This document shows, one piece after another, positions 1 through 8,960 of a stretch of DNA of 64,000 bases. How positions within the stretch are numbered: position 1 is the stretch's first letter; each line of letters begins with the position of its first letter. Location: contig NC_012870.2 in NCBI RefSeq assembly GCF_000003195.3, forward strand, positions 53,216,049-53,280,048. Reading direction: 5' to 3'. Source of the DNA: Sorghum bicolor (taxonomy: Eukaryota; Streptophyta; Magnoliopsida; Poales; Poaceae). The position numbers and the translations under genes were made by a program. The notes below the pieces were generated by a model. The model searched no databases. It saw only the letters and a program-made list of their open reading frames with translations, and was not told the DNA's origin.

Positions 1-480
1 TTCATATACAGACCATTTTTGCATTTGACAAAGTTTTGGGAAGGTGTAGTTGAAAATCCACAATTGACACATATAGTTTCATATAGTTTGTGTGATAACT
101 TAGAATTGGTGGGTATTGTTAACTTAGATTTTCTCAAATGGAAAAGTTGTGTATATAAAAAGTTTAGATCTTGAAGATATCTAACAACTTGGTATTCAAA
201 ATATTTTCATTTGAAGTAATTTAGTTTGTCATTTGACCAAGTTTGACCGAAACCCGTCTTGGATTTTATAGAAATGTAACTAGAATTGGCTCAAAATTAT
301 CCAAATGGAAAAATGGACAATATATAAAATATAGATTTTGATGATCTCTAACAACTTTGTATTCAAACTTTTTTCATTTCAAGTCATCAAATGGGCTATT
401 TGACCAAGTTTGACCAAAGTCAAAGCATTGGTTTTTACAAACACACCCTTTGACCGAACCCTAGATTGTCTCAAATGGAA
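1..480 (-). repeat. 3' non-coding repeat region downstream of CACTA-L transposase
   Basis: Nothing codes here. Two diverged copies of a unit are visible at about 180-250 and 345-415. Each contains an AACAACTTxGTATTCAAA block followed by TTTGACCAAGTTTGACC, so the spacing is about 165 bp. Read on the minus strand, this lies directly after the transposase stop codon. The same phrases (GGTCAAAC, AAATGAAAAA.TTTTGAATACA, GTTAGAG.TC.TCAAGAT) recur in the tandem array after the second CACTA transposase at 43541-45330. I infer it is part of the 3' end of CACTA-L; the 3' terminus lies outside the window. Confidence 0.6.
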
Positions 481-483
481 CAG

Positions 484-3400
484 TCAAGCTGACACAACAG
501 TGAACTTCTTCTTGACGTATGACCCTTGGTTATGATCCTGCCGTAACCATGGAGTATCCTCATTGTTTAACAGAATGCTTGGGTCTTTGTTGACTATGAA
601 GGGCGGAATTCGATCATCCCTTTCGTAATCGCCTGACATGTCTGACTTGTCCTCAATTCCGACAATGTTTCTTTTCCCAGAAAGGACAATGTGGCGCTTT
701 GGCTCATTGATGATTGAGTGGTCATCATTTTTTCCTCTCTTTGGTTTCGTAGACATATCTTTGACATAGAACACCTGACTCACGTCTGCAGCAAGGACGA
801 ATGGTTCGTCTTTGAACCCACTATTGTTAAGGTCCACGGTTGTCATCCCATACTCCTTGTCGACTGTTACCCCACCTCCGGTCATCTTCACCCATTGGCA
901 CCGGAACAAAGGAACTTTAAAATTAGCTGCATAGACTAGTTCCCATATGTCTTCTATGCGTCCATAATATGTTTGCCTGTTCCCATTTGGATCCGTGGCA
1001 TCCACGCGTACACCACTATTTTGGTTGGTGCTCCTTTTATCTTGGCCAACTGTGTAAAATGTGTTACCATTTATCTCGTACCCTTTGTATGTGAGGACAT
1101 GCCATGATGGTTGCCTGGCCAACAAATAAAGCTGCTCATCAATGTTTTCATCACCTTGACATTTTTTGCGCAACCAATCGCCAAAAGTTTCCATGTGCTG
1201 ACGCATTATCCAAGCTTCATTCTTCCCGGGCCACTGGGACCGTAGGTAATCTTTGTGTACCTCAACATATGGTTCCACCAATGAGGAGTTCTGGAGAACT
1301 GTGTAGTGTGCTTTATTGAAGTAATCGTTTCCCGTACCAATATATGTTTTCTTCCCAAGTGTTCCCTTTCCGCTGAGTCTGCCCTCGTGTCGAGATTCAG
1401 GAATGCCAATTGGGTCAAGGTCTGGAATAAAGTCAACACAGAACTCTATGACCTCCTCTGTTCCGTAGCCCTTGGCAATGCTTCCTTCTGGCCGGGAACG
1501 ACTATGGACATATTTCTTTAGGACACCCATGAATCTCTCGAAGGGGAACATGTTGTGTAGGAACACAGGACCGAGAATACGAATCTCTTTGACCAGATGA
1601 ACTAGGAGGTGTGTCATGATATCGAAGAAGGATGGAGGGAACACCAACTCAAAGCTGACGAGACATTGAACGACATCATTCTGCAGAGTAGCTAGTTGCT
1701 CTGGATTGATTGCCTTCTGAGAAATTGCATTGAGGAATGCACATAGCTTTACGGTGGCTAGACGTACGTGTGGAGGTAGAATTCCTCTTAAAACGACCGG
1801 CAGCAATTGCGTCATTAGAACGTGACAGTCATGGGACTTCAAGTTCAGGAATTTCTTTTCTGGCACATTAATTATTCCCTTGATATTGGAGGAGAATCCA
1901 GATGGGACCTTGATGCTGCTAAGACATTCAAACATGCTTTCCTTCTCTTCTTTGCTCAGAGTGTAGCTAGCAGGGCTTAAGTAATGACGTCCATCATCTG
2001 TCTTTTCTGGATGCAGGTTGTCTCGTTCTTTCATGCGCTGCAAGTCTTGTCGTGCTTCAAGTGAATCCTTAGACTTCCCGTAGACACCCATGAATCCGAG
2101 CAAGTTCACACAAAGATTCTTTGTCAGGTGCATCACGTCGATCGCGTTGCGGACCTCTAGGACATTCCAGTAAGGTAGCTCCCAAAATATGCATTTCTTC
2201 TTCCACATGGGTACGTGTCCCTTAGCATCCTTGGGAATAGGTTCGCTGCCTCGTCCCTTTCCAAATACCACTTTTATATCCTTGACCATTTCGAGTACAT
2301 CATCCCCGGTTCGATTGAGAGGTTTGGTCCGGTGGTCTGCCTTGCCTTTAAAATGCTTGCCTTTCTTTCGTACTGGGTGGTTCACAGGAAGAAACCGACG
2401 GTGGCCAAGGTACACGACCTTTCGACATTTTTTCAAAAATACACAGTCAAGGTCTTCATAACAATGTGTGCATGCATTATATCCCTTGTTTGACTGGCCT
2501 GAAAGATTACTCAGAGCTGGCCAATCATTGATTGTTACAAACAGCAATGCTCGTAGGTCAAAGTGCTCTTGTTTGTACTCATCCCACACGCGAACTCCTG
2601 GTTTGCTCCATAAAAGTTGAAGTTCCTCAACTAATGGCCTAAGGTAGACATCTATGTCATTGCCAGGTTGCTTCGGTCCTTGGATAAGCACCGGCATCAT
2701 AATAAACTTCCGCTTCATGCATAGCCATGGAGGAAGGTTGTAGATACATAGAGTAACTGGCCAAGTGCTGTGACTACTGCTCTGCTCACCGAAAGGATTC
2801 ATACCATCTGTACTTAAGGCGAACCGCAAGTTTCTAGCATCATTTGCAAAATCTGAGAATTCTCTGTCTATCGCTCTCCACTGGGATCCATCGGCAGGGT
2901 GTCTCAGCATATTGTCTATCTTACGGTCTTCTTTATGCCACCGCAACAACTTTGCATTGTCCTTATTTCTGAACAGACGTTTTAATCGTGGTATTATAGG
3001 AGCATACCACATAACCTTGGCTGGAATTTTCTTCCTATGACGTTCTTCACCCTCAACATCGCCAGGATCATCTCGTCTAATCTTATACCGTGAAGCCTTA
3101 CATACTGGACATGCATCCAAATTCTCGTATTCCTCCCCACGGTAGAGGATGCAGTCATTAGGACATGCGTGTATCTTCTGGATTTCTAATCCCAAAGGGC
3201 AGACAACCTGTTTTGCTTCATACGTAGTGGTGGGCAATTCGTTGCCTTTCGGAAGCATCTTTTTTATGATCTTCAATAACTGCCCAAATGCCTTGTCAGA
3301 TGTACCATTCTTTGCCTTCCATTGCAGCAATTCTAGTGTGGTACCCAGCTTTTTTTGCCCCTCTTCAGCGGTGGGATATAGCGATTTCCTGTGGTCCTCT

Positions 3401-3852
3401 AGCATGCGCTCGAACTTGGCTTTCTCTTTATCACTTTCACATTCTCTTTGTGCATCACGGATGGCATCACCAAAAGCATCATCGCCCCGATCATCTTCTG
3501 CCGCCACCTCTTCTTCATTATCTCCCCCCATTGCAACATCATTGAAGCCACCGTACTGAGCAATAATATTGGCATGGTCCAATTCTTCTTCTTCTTCACC
3601 TTCATCCATTATAATCCCGCTTTCTCCATGTTTGGTCCAACAAATATAGTTTGGTACGAAACCAGACTTTAATAAGTGTGAATGAAGAGTTCTTGAGTTA
3701 GAATATTCCGTCAAATTCTTGCACACGGCACATGGACAGCACATGAAACCGTCCCTCTTATTTGACTCGGCCACACTTAAGAAATAGTGCACGCCATTAA
3801 TGAACTCTTCGGAGCGCCGATCGGCATTATACATCCAATTACGTGTTACCAT
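484..3852 (-). CDS. TNP2-type CACTA transposase
   Basis: The product is a nuclear DNA transposase of the En/Spm TNP2 family, which acts on CACTA terminal repeats. It has 1122 residues in one uninterrupted frame. Domain order: an N-terminal transposase-associated domain (about 1-90, WMYNADRRSEEF and a CCPCAVCKN cysteine cluster); an acidic linker; the TNP2 core (about 220-600, with VRFALSTDGMNPFG and VRNAIDVMHLTKN, typical acidic motifs of the family); a DUF4218-like block (about 650-800, FPPSFFDIMTHLLVHLV); and a DUF4216-like block (about 930-1000, YYGRIEDIWEL). I chose the ATG at 3852, not the in-frame one at 3894, because a 3' splice site (TTTAATGCAG) ends exactly before it and the upstream residues are not conserved domain sequence. 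The GRF gene lies 95 bp upstream on the same strand. No break is visible. The family is certain; activity is not. Confidence 0.9.
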   Translation of the reverse strand: MVTRNWMYNADRRSEEFINGVHYFLSVAESNKRDGFMCCPCAVCKNLTEYSNSRTLHSHLLKSGFVPNYICWTKHGESGIIMDEGEEEEELDHANIIAQYGGFNDVAMGGDNEEEVAAEDDRGDDAFGDAIRDAQRECESDKEKAKFERMLEDHRKSLYPTAEEGQKKLGTTLELLQWKAKNGTSDKAFGQLLKIIKKMLPKGNELPTTTYEAKQVVCPLGLEIQKIHACPNDCILYRGEEYENLDACPVCKASRYKIRRDDPGDVEGEERHRKKIPAKVMWYAPIIPRLKRLFRNKDNAKLLRWHKEDRKIDNMLRHPADGSQWRAIDREFSDFANDARNLRFALSTDGMNPFGEQSSSHSTWPVTLCIYNLPPWLCMKRKFIMMPVLIQGPKQPGNDIDVYLRPLVEELQLLWSKPGVRVWDEYKQEHFDLRALLFVTINDWPALSNLSGQSNKGYNACTHCYEDLDCVFLKKCRKVVYLGHRRFLPVNHPVRKKGKHFKGKADHRTKPLNRTGDDVLEMVKDIKVVFGKGRGSEPIPKDAKGHVPMWKKKCIFWELPYWNVLEVRNAIDVMHLTKNLCVNLLGFMGVYGKSKDSLEARQDLQRMKERDNLHPEKTDDGRHYLSPASYTLSKEEKESMFECLSSIKVPSGFSSNIKGIINVPEKKFLNLKSHDCHVLMTQLLPVVLRGILPPHVRLATVKLCAFLNAISQKAINPEQLATLQNDVVQCLVSFELVFPPSFFDIMTHLLVHLVKEIRILGPVFLHNMFPFERFMGVLKKYVHSRSRPEGSIAKGYGTEEVIEFCVDFIPDLDPIGIPESRHEGRLSGKGTLGKKTYIGTGNDYFNKAHYTVLQNSSLVEPYVEVHKDYLRSQWPGKNEAWIMRQHMETFGDWLRKKCQGDENIDEQLYLLARQPSWHVLTYKGYEINGNTFYTVGQDKRSTNQNSGVRVDATDPNGNRQTYYGRIEDIWELVYAANFKVPLFRCQWVKMTGGGVTVDKEYGMTTVDLNNSGFKDEPFVLAADVSQVFYVKDMSTKPKRGKNDDHSIINEPKRHIVLSGKRNIVGIEDKSDMSGDYERDDRIPPFIVNKDPSILLNNEDTPWLRQDHNQGSYVKKKFTVVSA

Positions 3853-3947
3853 CTGCATTAAAGATAACATATATATTATGAAAACCATGCACACATATAG
3901 TTTCTCATCTTATTGCACAACATGTCTAAGATACATAGTTGATTAAT

Positions 3948-4470
3948 TTAGAAAAGCTTGGCTACAACAAATACAATCGCAACTAGCATTAAAAAAAATA
4001 AAACTAAAATGCACTTAAGCAACATAATTAGTTCGCGTCCGATCCCAACTATAATAGATAGATCATTCGCTTGATCAACTTCATTGAACTTCTTTCGTCG
4101 GCTCACTGCCTCACCACCTTCAGCCTCAACCACCTGTGCAAAAGATTTCTTAATGTGTTCAATGTATTCTTCCTCCCAGTACCAACCTGTACATCCGCCG
4201 GTACCGTCCCACTGAAATTAAAAGAGAGAATCAAAAGTTTAATTAATATCATTTAAAAAAATATGCACATATATAAGCAAATGTCTGGAAATAACTCACA
4301 TTACGATCTGGACACTTGTAGAATATACGACCCTTGTTTACTCCCTCTTTCGACACTTTGTACTCCATCAAAATCTTCTGCCCACACTTGCCACAAGTAA
4401 TGAGAGGGAGTTCCGGACGGTATCGCTTTTGAACCCGTTGAGAGACGGAAGACCCGGTCACGGTTGCCAT
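3948..4470 (-). CDS. CACTA-encoded GRF zinc-finger protein with C-terminal membrane segment (two exons)
   Basis: Exon 1 is 4470-4300 (57 codons) and exon 2 is 4211-3948 (87 codons plus stop). The intron has GTGAGT at its 5' side and TTTCAG at its 3' side, and the join stays in frame, giving 144 residues. Across the join lies a GRF zinc finger: CGKCGQ, then FYKCP, then GGCTGWYW, giving the C-C-C-C pattern and the aromatic tail of that family. GRF fingers are generally thought to bind nucleic acid. After a charged helix, the last 27 or so residues are strongly hydrophobic (LIMLLKCILVLFF), predicting one membrane span. The ATG directly follows a 3' splice site (ATAGTAG|ATG). It sits between the promoter and the transposase, so it may be made from the same primary transcript. 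Its role in transposition is unknown. A frameshifted copy lies at 6040-6556. Confidence 0.75.
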
Positions 4471-4811
4471 CTACTATCCATACTCAATTTTAAAACAATT
4501 ATAAATTCCACATTTACTAGTAAACATGTATGATACAATGGACATTATATGTAGTAATAAAAATAAATCAAGTGATATTAACAAACCAATTAATTTGAAC
4601 TATCCTACTTTCTATGATCATAAAAATATACTATAATTCATTCTTGCAAAATATATTAAAACTAGGTCAACCATGAAATATGATATATATATATGGATAC
4701 TAATTCATGTGAATGATTCAAAATAACAAAGTGGATTTGAGCTAAAAAATGATGGGAACATCACAAGCCAAAAACAACATGAAAAAGATAAGAAAGGCTG
4801 AAGTTAGTCAC

Positions 4812-4968
4812 CTCTAAGCGCGAAGAGACGATGACGGAGTCGAAGAAGATCAACGATGGGCGTTGGAGATGAAGAACAAATGAAGAACAAGCAAGAAGAA
4901 GCTCCAAGAACAACAATGGTGCTCTCGGTTTCAAATGGGCAGAGGGGAGGAGGGAGCCGGCCTATAAA
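4812..4968 (-). promoter_or_regulatory. CACTA-L promoter and untranslated leader exon
   Basis: Read on the minus strand, a TATA-like TTTATAGG lies at 4968-4961, just inside the last CACCGG repeat. It is followed by a pyrimidine-rich leader that ends at a 5' splice site (AG|GTGACT, exon end 4812). The mirror copy in CACTA-R has the same elements at 5464-5471 and 5630/5631. This leader would be spliced to the GRF exon at 4470 or to the transposase exon at 3852. Assignment rests on sequence signals only. Confidence 0.5.
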
Positions 4969-4969
4969 C

Positions 4970-5298
4970 CGGACCTTTAGCACCGGTTCAGAGCAACAAC
5001 CGGTGCTAAAGGGTTACCTTTTAGCACCGGTTTGTAACACAAACCGGTGCTAAAGGGTTTGCCTCGGCCCGGGGCTCTGGCCGGTGCTAAAGGGACCCCT
5101 TTAGCACCGGTTTGTAATACGAACCGGTGCTAAAGGGTCTCTGCCCCGACAGCACCTGTCAGTAGCCGTTGGGCAGGACCCTTTAGCACCGGTTCGTGTT
5201 ACGAACCGGTGTTAAAGGGGTCTTTAACCCCGGGCCGCAAAATGGCCGAGGTTTTTGGCCATTTTAGGCATCAACCAATGCCTCATTCTGTAGTAGTG
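4970..5298 (-). repeat. CACTA-L 5' terminal and subterminal repeats
   Basis: At least eight inverted or direct copies of the core TTTAGCACCGGTT / AACCGGTGCTAAA lie between 4970 and 5220. Many are paired as short palindromes of the form TTTAGCACCGGT-n-ACCGGTGCTAAA. The outer end 5281-5298 is the terminal repeat starting CACTACTAC. In characterised CACTA elements such subterminal motifs are binding sites for the element-encoded DNA-binding protein. Confidence 0.85.
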
Positions 5299-5630
5299 TA
5301 ACACGGGCCGATGCTAAAGGATTCTGTCCAACGGCAACTGACATGTGCTGTCGAGGGAGGGACCCTTTACCACGTGTTACCAACCGGTGCACCGGCGAGT
5401 GCCATGGGCCGAGGCAAACCCTTTAGCACCGGTTTGTGTCCTGAACCGGTGCTAAAGGTCCAGTTTATAGGCCGGCTAGCTCCTCCCCTCTGCCCATTCG
5501 AAACCGAGAGCACCATTGTTGTTCTTAGATATTCCATTTTGTTGTTCTTGCTTGTTCTTCATTTGTTCTTCATCTCCGACGCCCATAGTTGATCTTCTTC
5601 GATTCTGTCCTCGTCTCTTCGTGCTTGGAG
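5299..5630 (+). promoter_or_regulatory. CACTA-R subterminal repeats, promoter and leader
   Basis: Remnant CACCGG repeats (about 5302-5460) are followed by a TATA-like TTTATAGG at 5464-5471 and a pyrimidine-rich leader ending at AG|GTGACT (5630/5631). It is the mirror of the CACTA-L promoter. Outer repeats and the terminus are absent on this side of the junction. Confidence 0.5.
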
Positions 5631-6039
5631 GTGACTAACTTCAGCCTTTCTTGTCTTTTTCATATTGTTTTTGGCTTGCGATTTTCCCATCATTTTTAGC
5701 TCAAATCCACTTTATTATTTTGAATCATTCACATGAATATCCATATATAATAATATATATATATATATCATATTTCATGGTTGACCTAGTATTAATGTAG
5801 TTTGCAAGAATGAATTATAGTATCTTTTTATGATCTTAGAAAGTAGGATAGTTCAAATTAATTGATTTGTTAATATCACTTGATTTGTTTTTATTACTAC
5901 ATAATGTCTATTGTATAATTTAGAAGATTTGTTGAAGTAACTAGACAAATAAAGAATATTATTAGGTTCTTCTTTAATCATACATGTTTACTAGTAATGT
6001 GAAATTTATAATTATTTAAAAATTGAGTATGGATAGCAG

Positions 6040-6556
6040 ATGACAACCGTGACCGTGTCTTCGGTCTCTCAACGGGTTCAAAAACGATACCGGCCGGAAC
6101 TCCCTCTCATTACTTGTGGCAAGTGTGGGCAGAAGATTGTGATGGAGTACAGAGTGTCGAAAGAGGGAGTAAACAAGGGTCATATATTCTACAAGTGTCC
6201 GGATCATAATGTGAGTTATTTCCAGACATTTGCTTATATATGTGCTTATTTTTTAATGATATTAATTAAACTTTTGATTCTCTCTTTTAATTTTAGTGGG
6301 ATGGTACCGGCGGATGTACATATTGGTACTGGGAGAAAGAATACATTCAACACAGAAATCTTTTGCATAGGTGGTTGAGGCTGAAGGTGATGAGGCAGTG
6401 AGCCGGCAAAAGGAGTTCAATGATGTTGATGAAGCGAATGATTTATCTATTATAGTTGGGATCGGACGCGAACTAATTATGTTGCTTAAGTGTATTTTAG
6501 TTTTGTTTTTTTTAGTGCTAGTTGCGATTGTATTTGTTGTAGTCAAGCTTGCTTGA
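6040..6556 (+). pseudogene. GRF zinc-finger gene copy, frameshifted
   Basis: Exon 1 is 6040-6210 and exon 2 begins at 6297, with the same GTGAGT and TTTTAG splice signals as the CACTA-L copy. Compared with that copy, four bases are missing in exon 2 just after the GRF finger (around 6340). This throws the charged helix and membrane segment out of frame and leads to an early stop. The zinc-finger cysteines of exon 1 remain (CGKCGQ, FYKCP). The downstream frame (6371-6556) still spells the former membrane tail. Confidence 0.75.
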
Positions 6557-6651
6557 ATTAATCAACTATGTATGTTAGACATGTTGTGCAATAAGATGAG
6601 AAACTATATGTGTGCATGGTTTTCATAATATATATGTTATATTTAATGCAG

Positions 6652-7251
6652 ATGGTAACACGTAATTGGATGTATAATGCCGATCGGCGCTCCGAAGAGT
6701 TTATTAATGGCGTGCACTATTTCTTAAGTATGGCCGAGACAAACAACAGGGACAGTTTCATGTGCTGTCTATGTTCCGTGTGCAAGAATTTGACAGAATA
6801 TTCTAACTCAAGAACTCTTCATTCACACTTAGTAAAGTCTGATTTCGTACCAAACTATATTTGTTGGACTAAGCATGGAGAAAGCGGGGTTATAATGGAT
6901 GAAGGTGAAGAAGAAGAAGAAGAATTGGACCACGGCAACATTATTACTCAGTACGGTGGCTTCAATGATGTTGCAATGGGGGGAGATAATGAAGAAGAGA
7001 TAGCGGCAGAAGATGATCGGGGCGATGATACTTTTGGTGATGCCATCCATGATGCACAAAGAGAATATGAAAGTGATGCCATGTCCGCCACCAAAGCCGC
7101 CGCGGGCGCCATCTCCGCGACACCAGCGCCAGTGTCTTCTTCCTCCACACGTCGATCAACTCCGGCCGGCCGTGTAGCTCTCTATGTATATCAAGATCGA
7201 ACTTCGGCTATAAAGTTAATCTGCAAAATTAATGAATGTATATATATATAA
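6652..7251 (+). pseudogene. Truncated CACTA transposase with unrelated C-terminal tail
   Basis: The ATG at 6652 directly follows a TTTAATGCAG 3' splice site, as in CACTA-L. About 142 codons match the N-terminus of the intact transposase, ending at the acidic linker (REYESD). At about 7079 the match stops abruptly and the frame runs into a GC-rich, Ala/Ser/Pro-rich stretch of about 60 codons before the stop. The whole TNP2 core, DUF4218 and DUF4216 regions are missing. An internal deletion or a chimera is likely; the origin of the tail is not recognised. Confidence 0.75.
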
Positions 7252-7379
7252 TCTGCAAAATGAATGAATGTATATATATATATATCATAAATGTATATAT
7301 ATATATAATAAATGTATATATATATATATATGTATACATAATAAATATATATAACAAATGAATGTTATGATATACTGCA
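7252..7379. repeat. AT-rich microsatellite-like stretch
   Basis: Runs of TATATATA alternate with a repeated AATCTGCAAAATxAATGAATG phrase. There is no coding potential. It ends at the E1 target site CTGCA (7375-7379). Confidence 0.7.
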
Positions 7380-7788
7380 TGTGGGGGTATAAACCCCTAT
7401 ACCCTCATGGGCCTATATGGGCCGCACCGTCAGAGGTGGCTCGGCCCACAGGATGAAGACGTGCGACGCATGACGTTGGTCGGCGTGCACCACAAGGCTA
7501 CAAGATATTATACCAAATAGGATACTTTACTTGTAACTCTGTCCCTTCACGATATATAAGGAGGGGCAGGGGTCCCCTAGAGGACAGGTCATACACAATT
7601 GATCTCAACACAATCCAATACAATCAGACGCAGGACGTAGGTATTACGCCCACACGGCGGCCGAACCTGGATAAAAAGCTTGTCCGTGTCTTGCGTCACC
7701 ATCGAGTTCGTAGCTTGCGCACCGTCTACCGATAAACTACTACCGTGGGTATACCCCAAGGTAGACTGCCGACCAGCTTTCGTCGACA
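7380..7788 (+). repeat. E1 left LTR
   Basis: 409 bp, TGTGGGGG...TCGACA. A TATA box (TATATAAG) is at 7553-7560. The 3' third is nearly identical to the E2 LTR, while the upstream U3 part differs. Confidence 0.9.
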
Positions 7789-7837
7789 GTGGCGCGCCAG
7801 GTAGGGAGTGTGCGTACAGCTCTCCTAAACGAACAAG

Positions 7838-7933
7838 ATGGCCATCATCTCCGACTTCGCGGCCATGGCGGGCGGCTTCACGTTCATCGTCGGCTTCACC
7901 AGCTTCACCGCCATGACCGCAGAGGAGGCGTAG
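7838..7933 (+). pseudogene. Residual gag start in E1
   Basis: An ATG 49 bp after the LTR opens 31 codons, then TAG. Position and leader context match the start of the E2 gag gene (ATG at 24923), including the shared AACAAGATGG context and a common (F)TF.VG motif. The downstream sequence to about 8230 is GC-rich with repeated GACCAC phrases and no long meaningful frame. A decayed or internally deleted gag is the best reading. Confidence 0.5.
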
Positions 7934-8636
7934 ATCCGATCTATGCCGATCACTTCTTCACCGACGTCGACTGCGGCTCCAACCACGCTGGCTACGGTTT
8001 CGACCACACCAGCAACGTCTCCGACCACGCCGACAACATGTCGCAACTTCTCTGTTACAGAGGGAGGCAGATCGACGACACCGACCTGCTCAGGCTATCG
8101 ACCAAGTTGTTTGGCCTACTTGCTCTGACCACGAGTCGCAATAATAATCGCCGCAAAGAACGGCGCTACGACAACCGCGACCACCATCACGACAACAAGT
8201 CAAGCAGCTCTCCCGACCAGACTTTCATCTAAAGATAAGTACAATTCTAATATTTTATTTATTTTTGGCATAATATTTTTTATTATCCTTCAAAACAACT
8301 TTTTGGTTAGCCGACTAGTTTTTTCTCCTACACGAGTTTTCCAGAGCCGGTACTGTCTCCGACTCTTCCCTACACGTGCATGAGATCCGCTCTCTGCGTT
8401 CTGGGTGGTCGGCAGTAGCTCTCTAGCGAGGCTGGCAATCCCACACATGTCTAGGTTCTACACCTCATGCTGATTGTTGGCTAGACCAGAGCTGGTACAA
8501 GCTCTAGGATGAATTAACTACTCATGCTAATTTTATAACAAAAAATCTAAAACTTATCTCAGTACTGATTTTTTATCTAGAGTTTATTTATACATCATGT
8601 ACTACCTATTCTCTATATTTATTTTTCAGGAGTTTG

Positions 8637-8960
8637 GCCCAGTCGACAAGCTACGCTCGGGGACTCGTCGACTATTCCCTACGCTGTGCCCGGGGACTGC
8701 TCCGACCACCGAGCACGTTTACGTTCCCAACCACGCTCGGGAACTTGTCGACTACTCTCTACGCTGTGCTTGAAGACTGTGCCGACCACCGAGCACATTT
8801 ACGTTTCCAACCACGATTGGGGACTTGTCCACCAGTCCCTACGTCGTGCTCGGGGACTGTACCGACCACCGAGCACGTCTACATTCTCAACCGTGCTCGG
8901 AGACTCGTCAATCACTCCCTTCACTATGCTCAGGGCTTGCTTCGATCACTCTCCAACCAC
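8637..8960 (+). repeat. 80-bp tandem repeat in E1
   Basis: GACCACCGAGCAC occurs at 8704, 8784 and 8864, an exact 80-bp spacing, inside units of the form CTCGGGGACT...GACCACCGAGCAC. The motif is shared with a 69-bp array at the equivalent place in E2. It also resembles the polypurine region before the right LTR (GCTCGGGGACTAGC). Confidence 0.8.

Larger units (their letters stand above)
1..5298 (-). mobile_element. CACTA (En/Spm) DNA transposon CACTA-L, 3' end outside the window
   Basis: The 5' terminus is visible at 5281-5298 and reads CACTACTACAGAATGAGG on the minus strand, a typical CACTA terminal inverted repeat. Inward come subterminal repeats built on TTTAGCACCGGTT, a TATA-like box, a spliced leader, a two-exon GRF zinc-finger gene and a TNP2 transposase. 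Both genes are open without frameshifts, so this copy could be autonomous if its 3' end is intact. It seems to have inserted into a related element, CACTA-R: the sequence right of 5298 continues R's subterminal repeat in mid-unit. The 3-bp duplication would be TAA on the right; its partner is off the left edge. Confidence 0.85.
3433..7078. repeat. Large palindrome: inverted copies of the CACTA 5' half
   Basis: The left arm is 3433-5212 (1780 bp) and the right arm 5298-7078 (1781 bp), with an 85-bp spacer (5213-5297) holding the CACTA-L terminal repeat. The arms match through subterminal repeats, leader, both GRF exons, the intron and the first 142 or so transposase codons. The transposase parts differ at about 16 residues plus one extra Glu, so the arms are clearly diverged and not an assembly mirror. 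Insertion of one CACTA copy in opposite orientation into another explains the structure. Confidence 0.8.

Noticed and set aside
718..3672. Many plus-strand open frames inside the transposase region (for example 2189-2461, 3149-3559)
   Set aside because: They are frames opposite the conserved minus-strand TNP2 coding sequence and show no domain of their own.
3433..7078. Assembly artefact as the explanation for the palindrome
   Set aside because: The arms differ at many positions, include a 4-bp deletion in one arm and end at a true CACTA terminus, so they are two real copies; long reads would settle it.
7680..8232. Frames spanning the E1 LTR edge and internal start
   Set aside because: They cross the LTR-primer-site boundary and have no domain; only the short gag start at 7838 is supported by comparison with E2.
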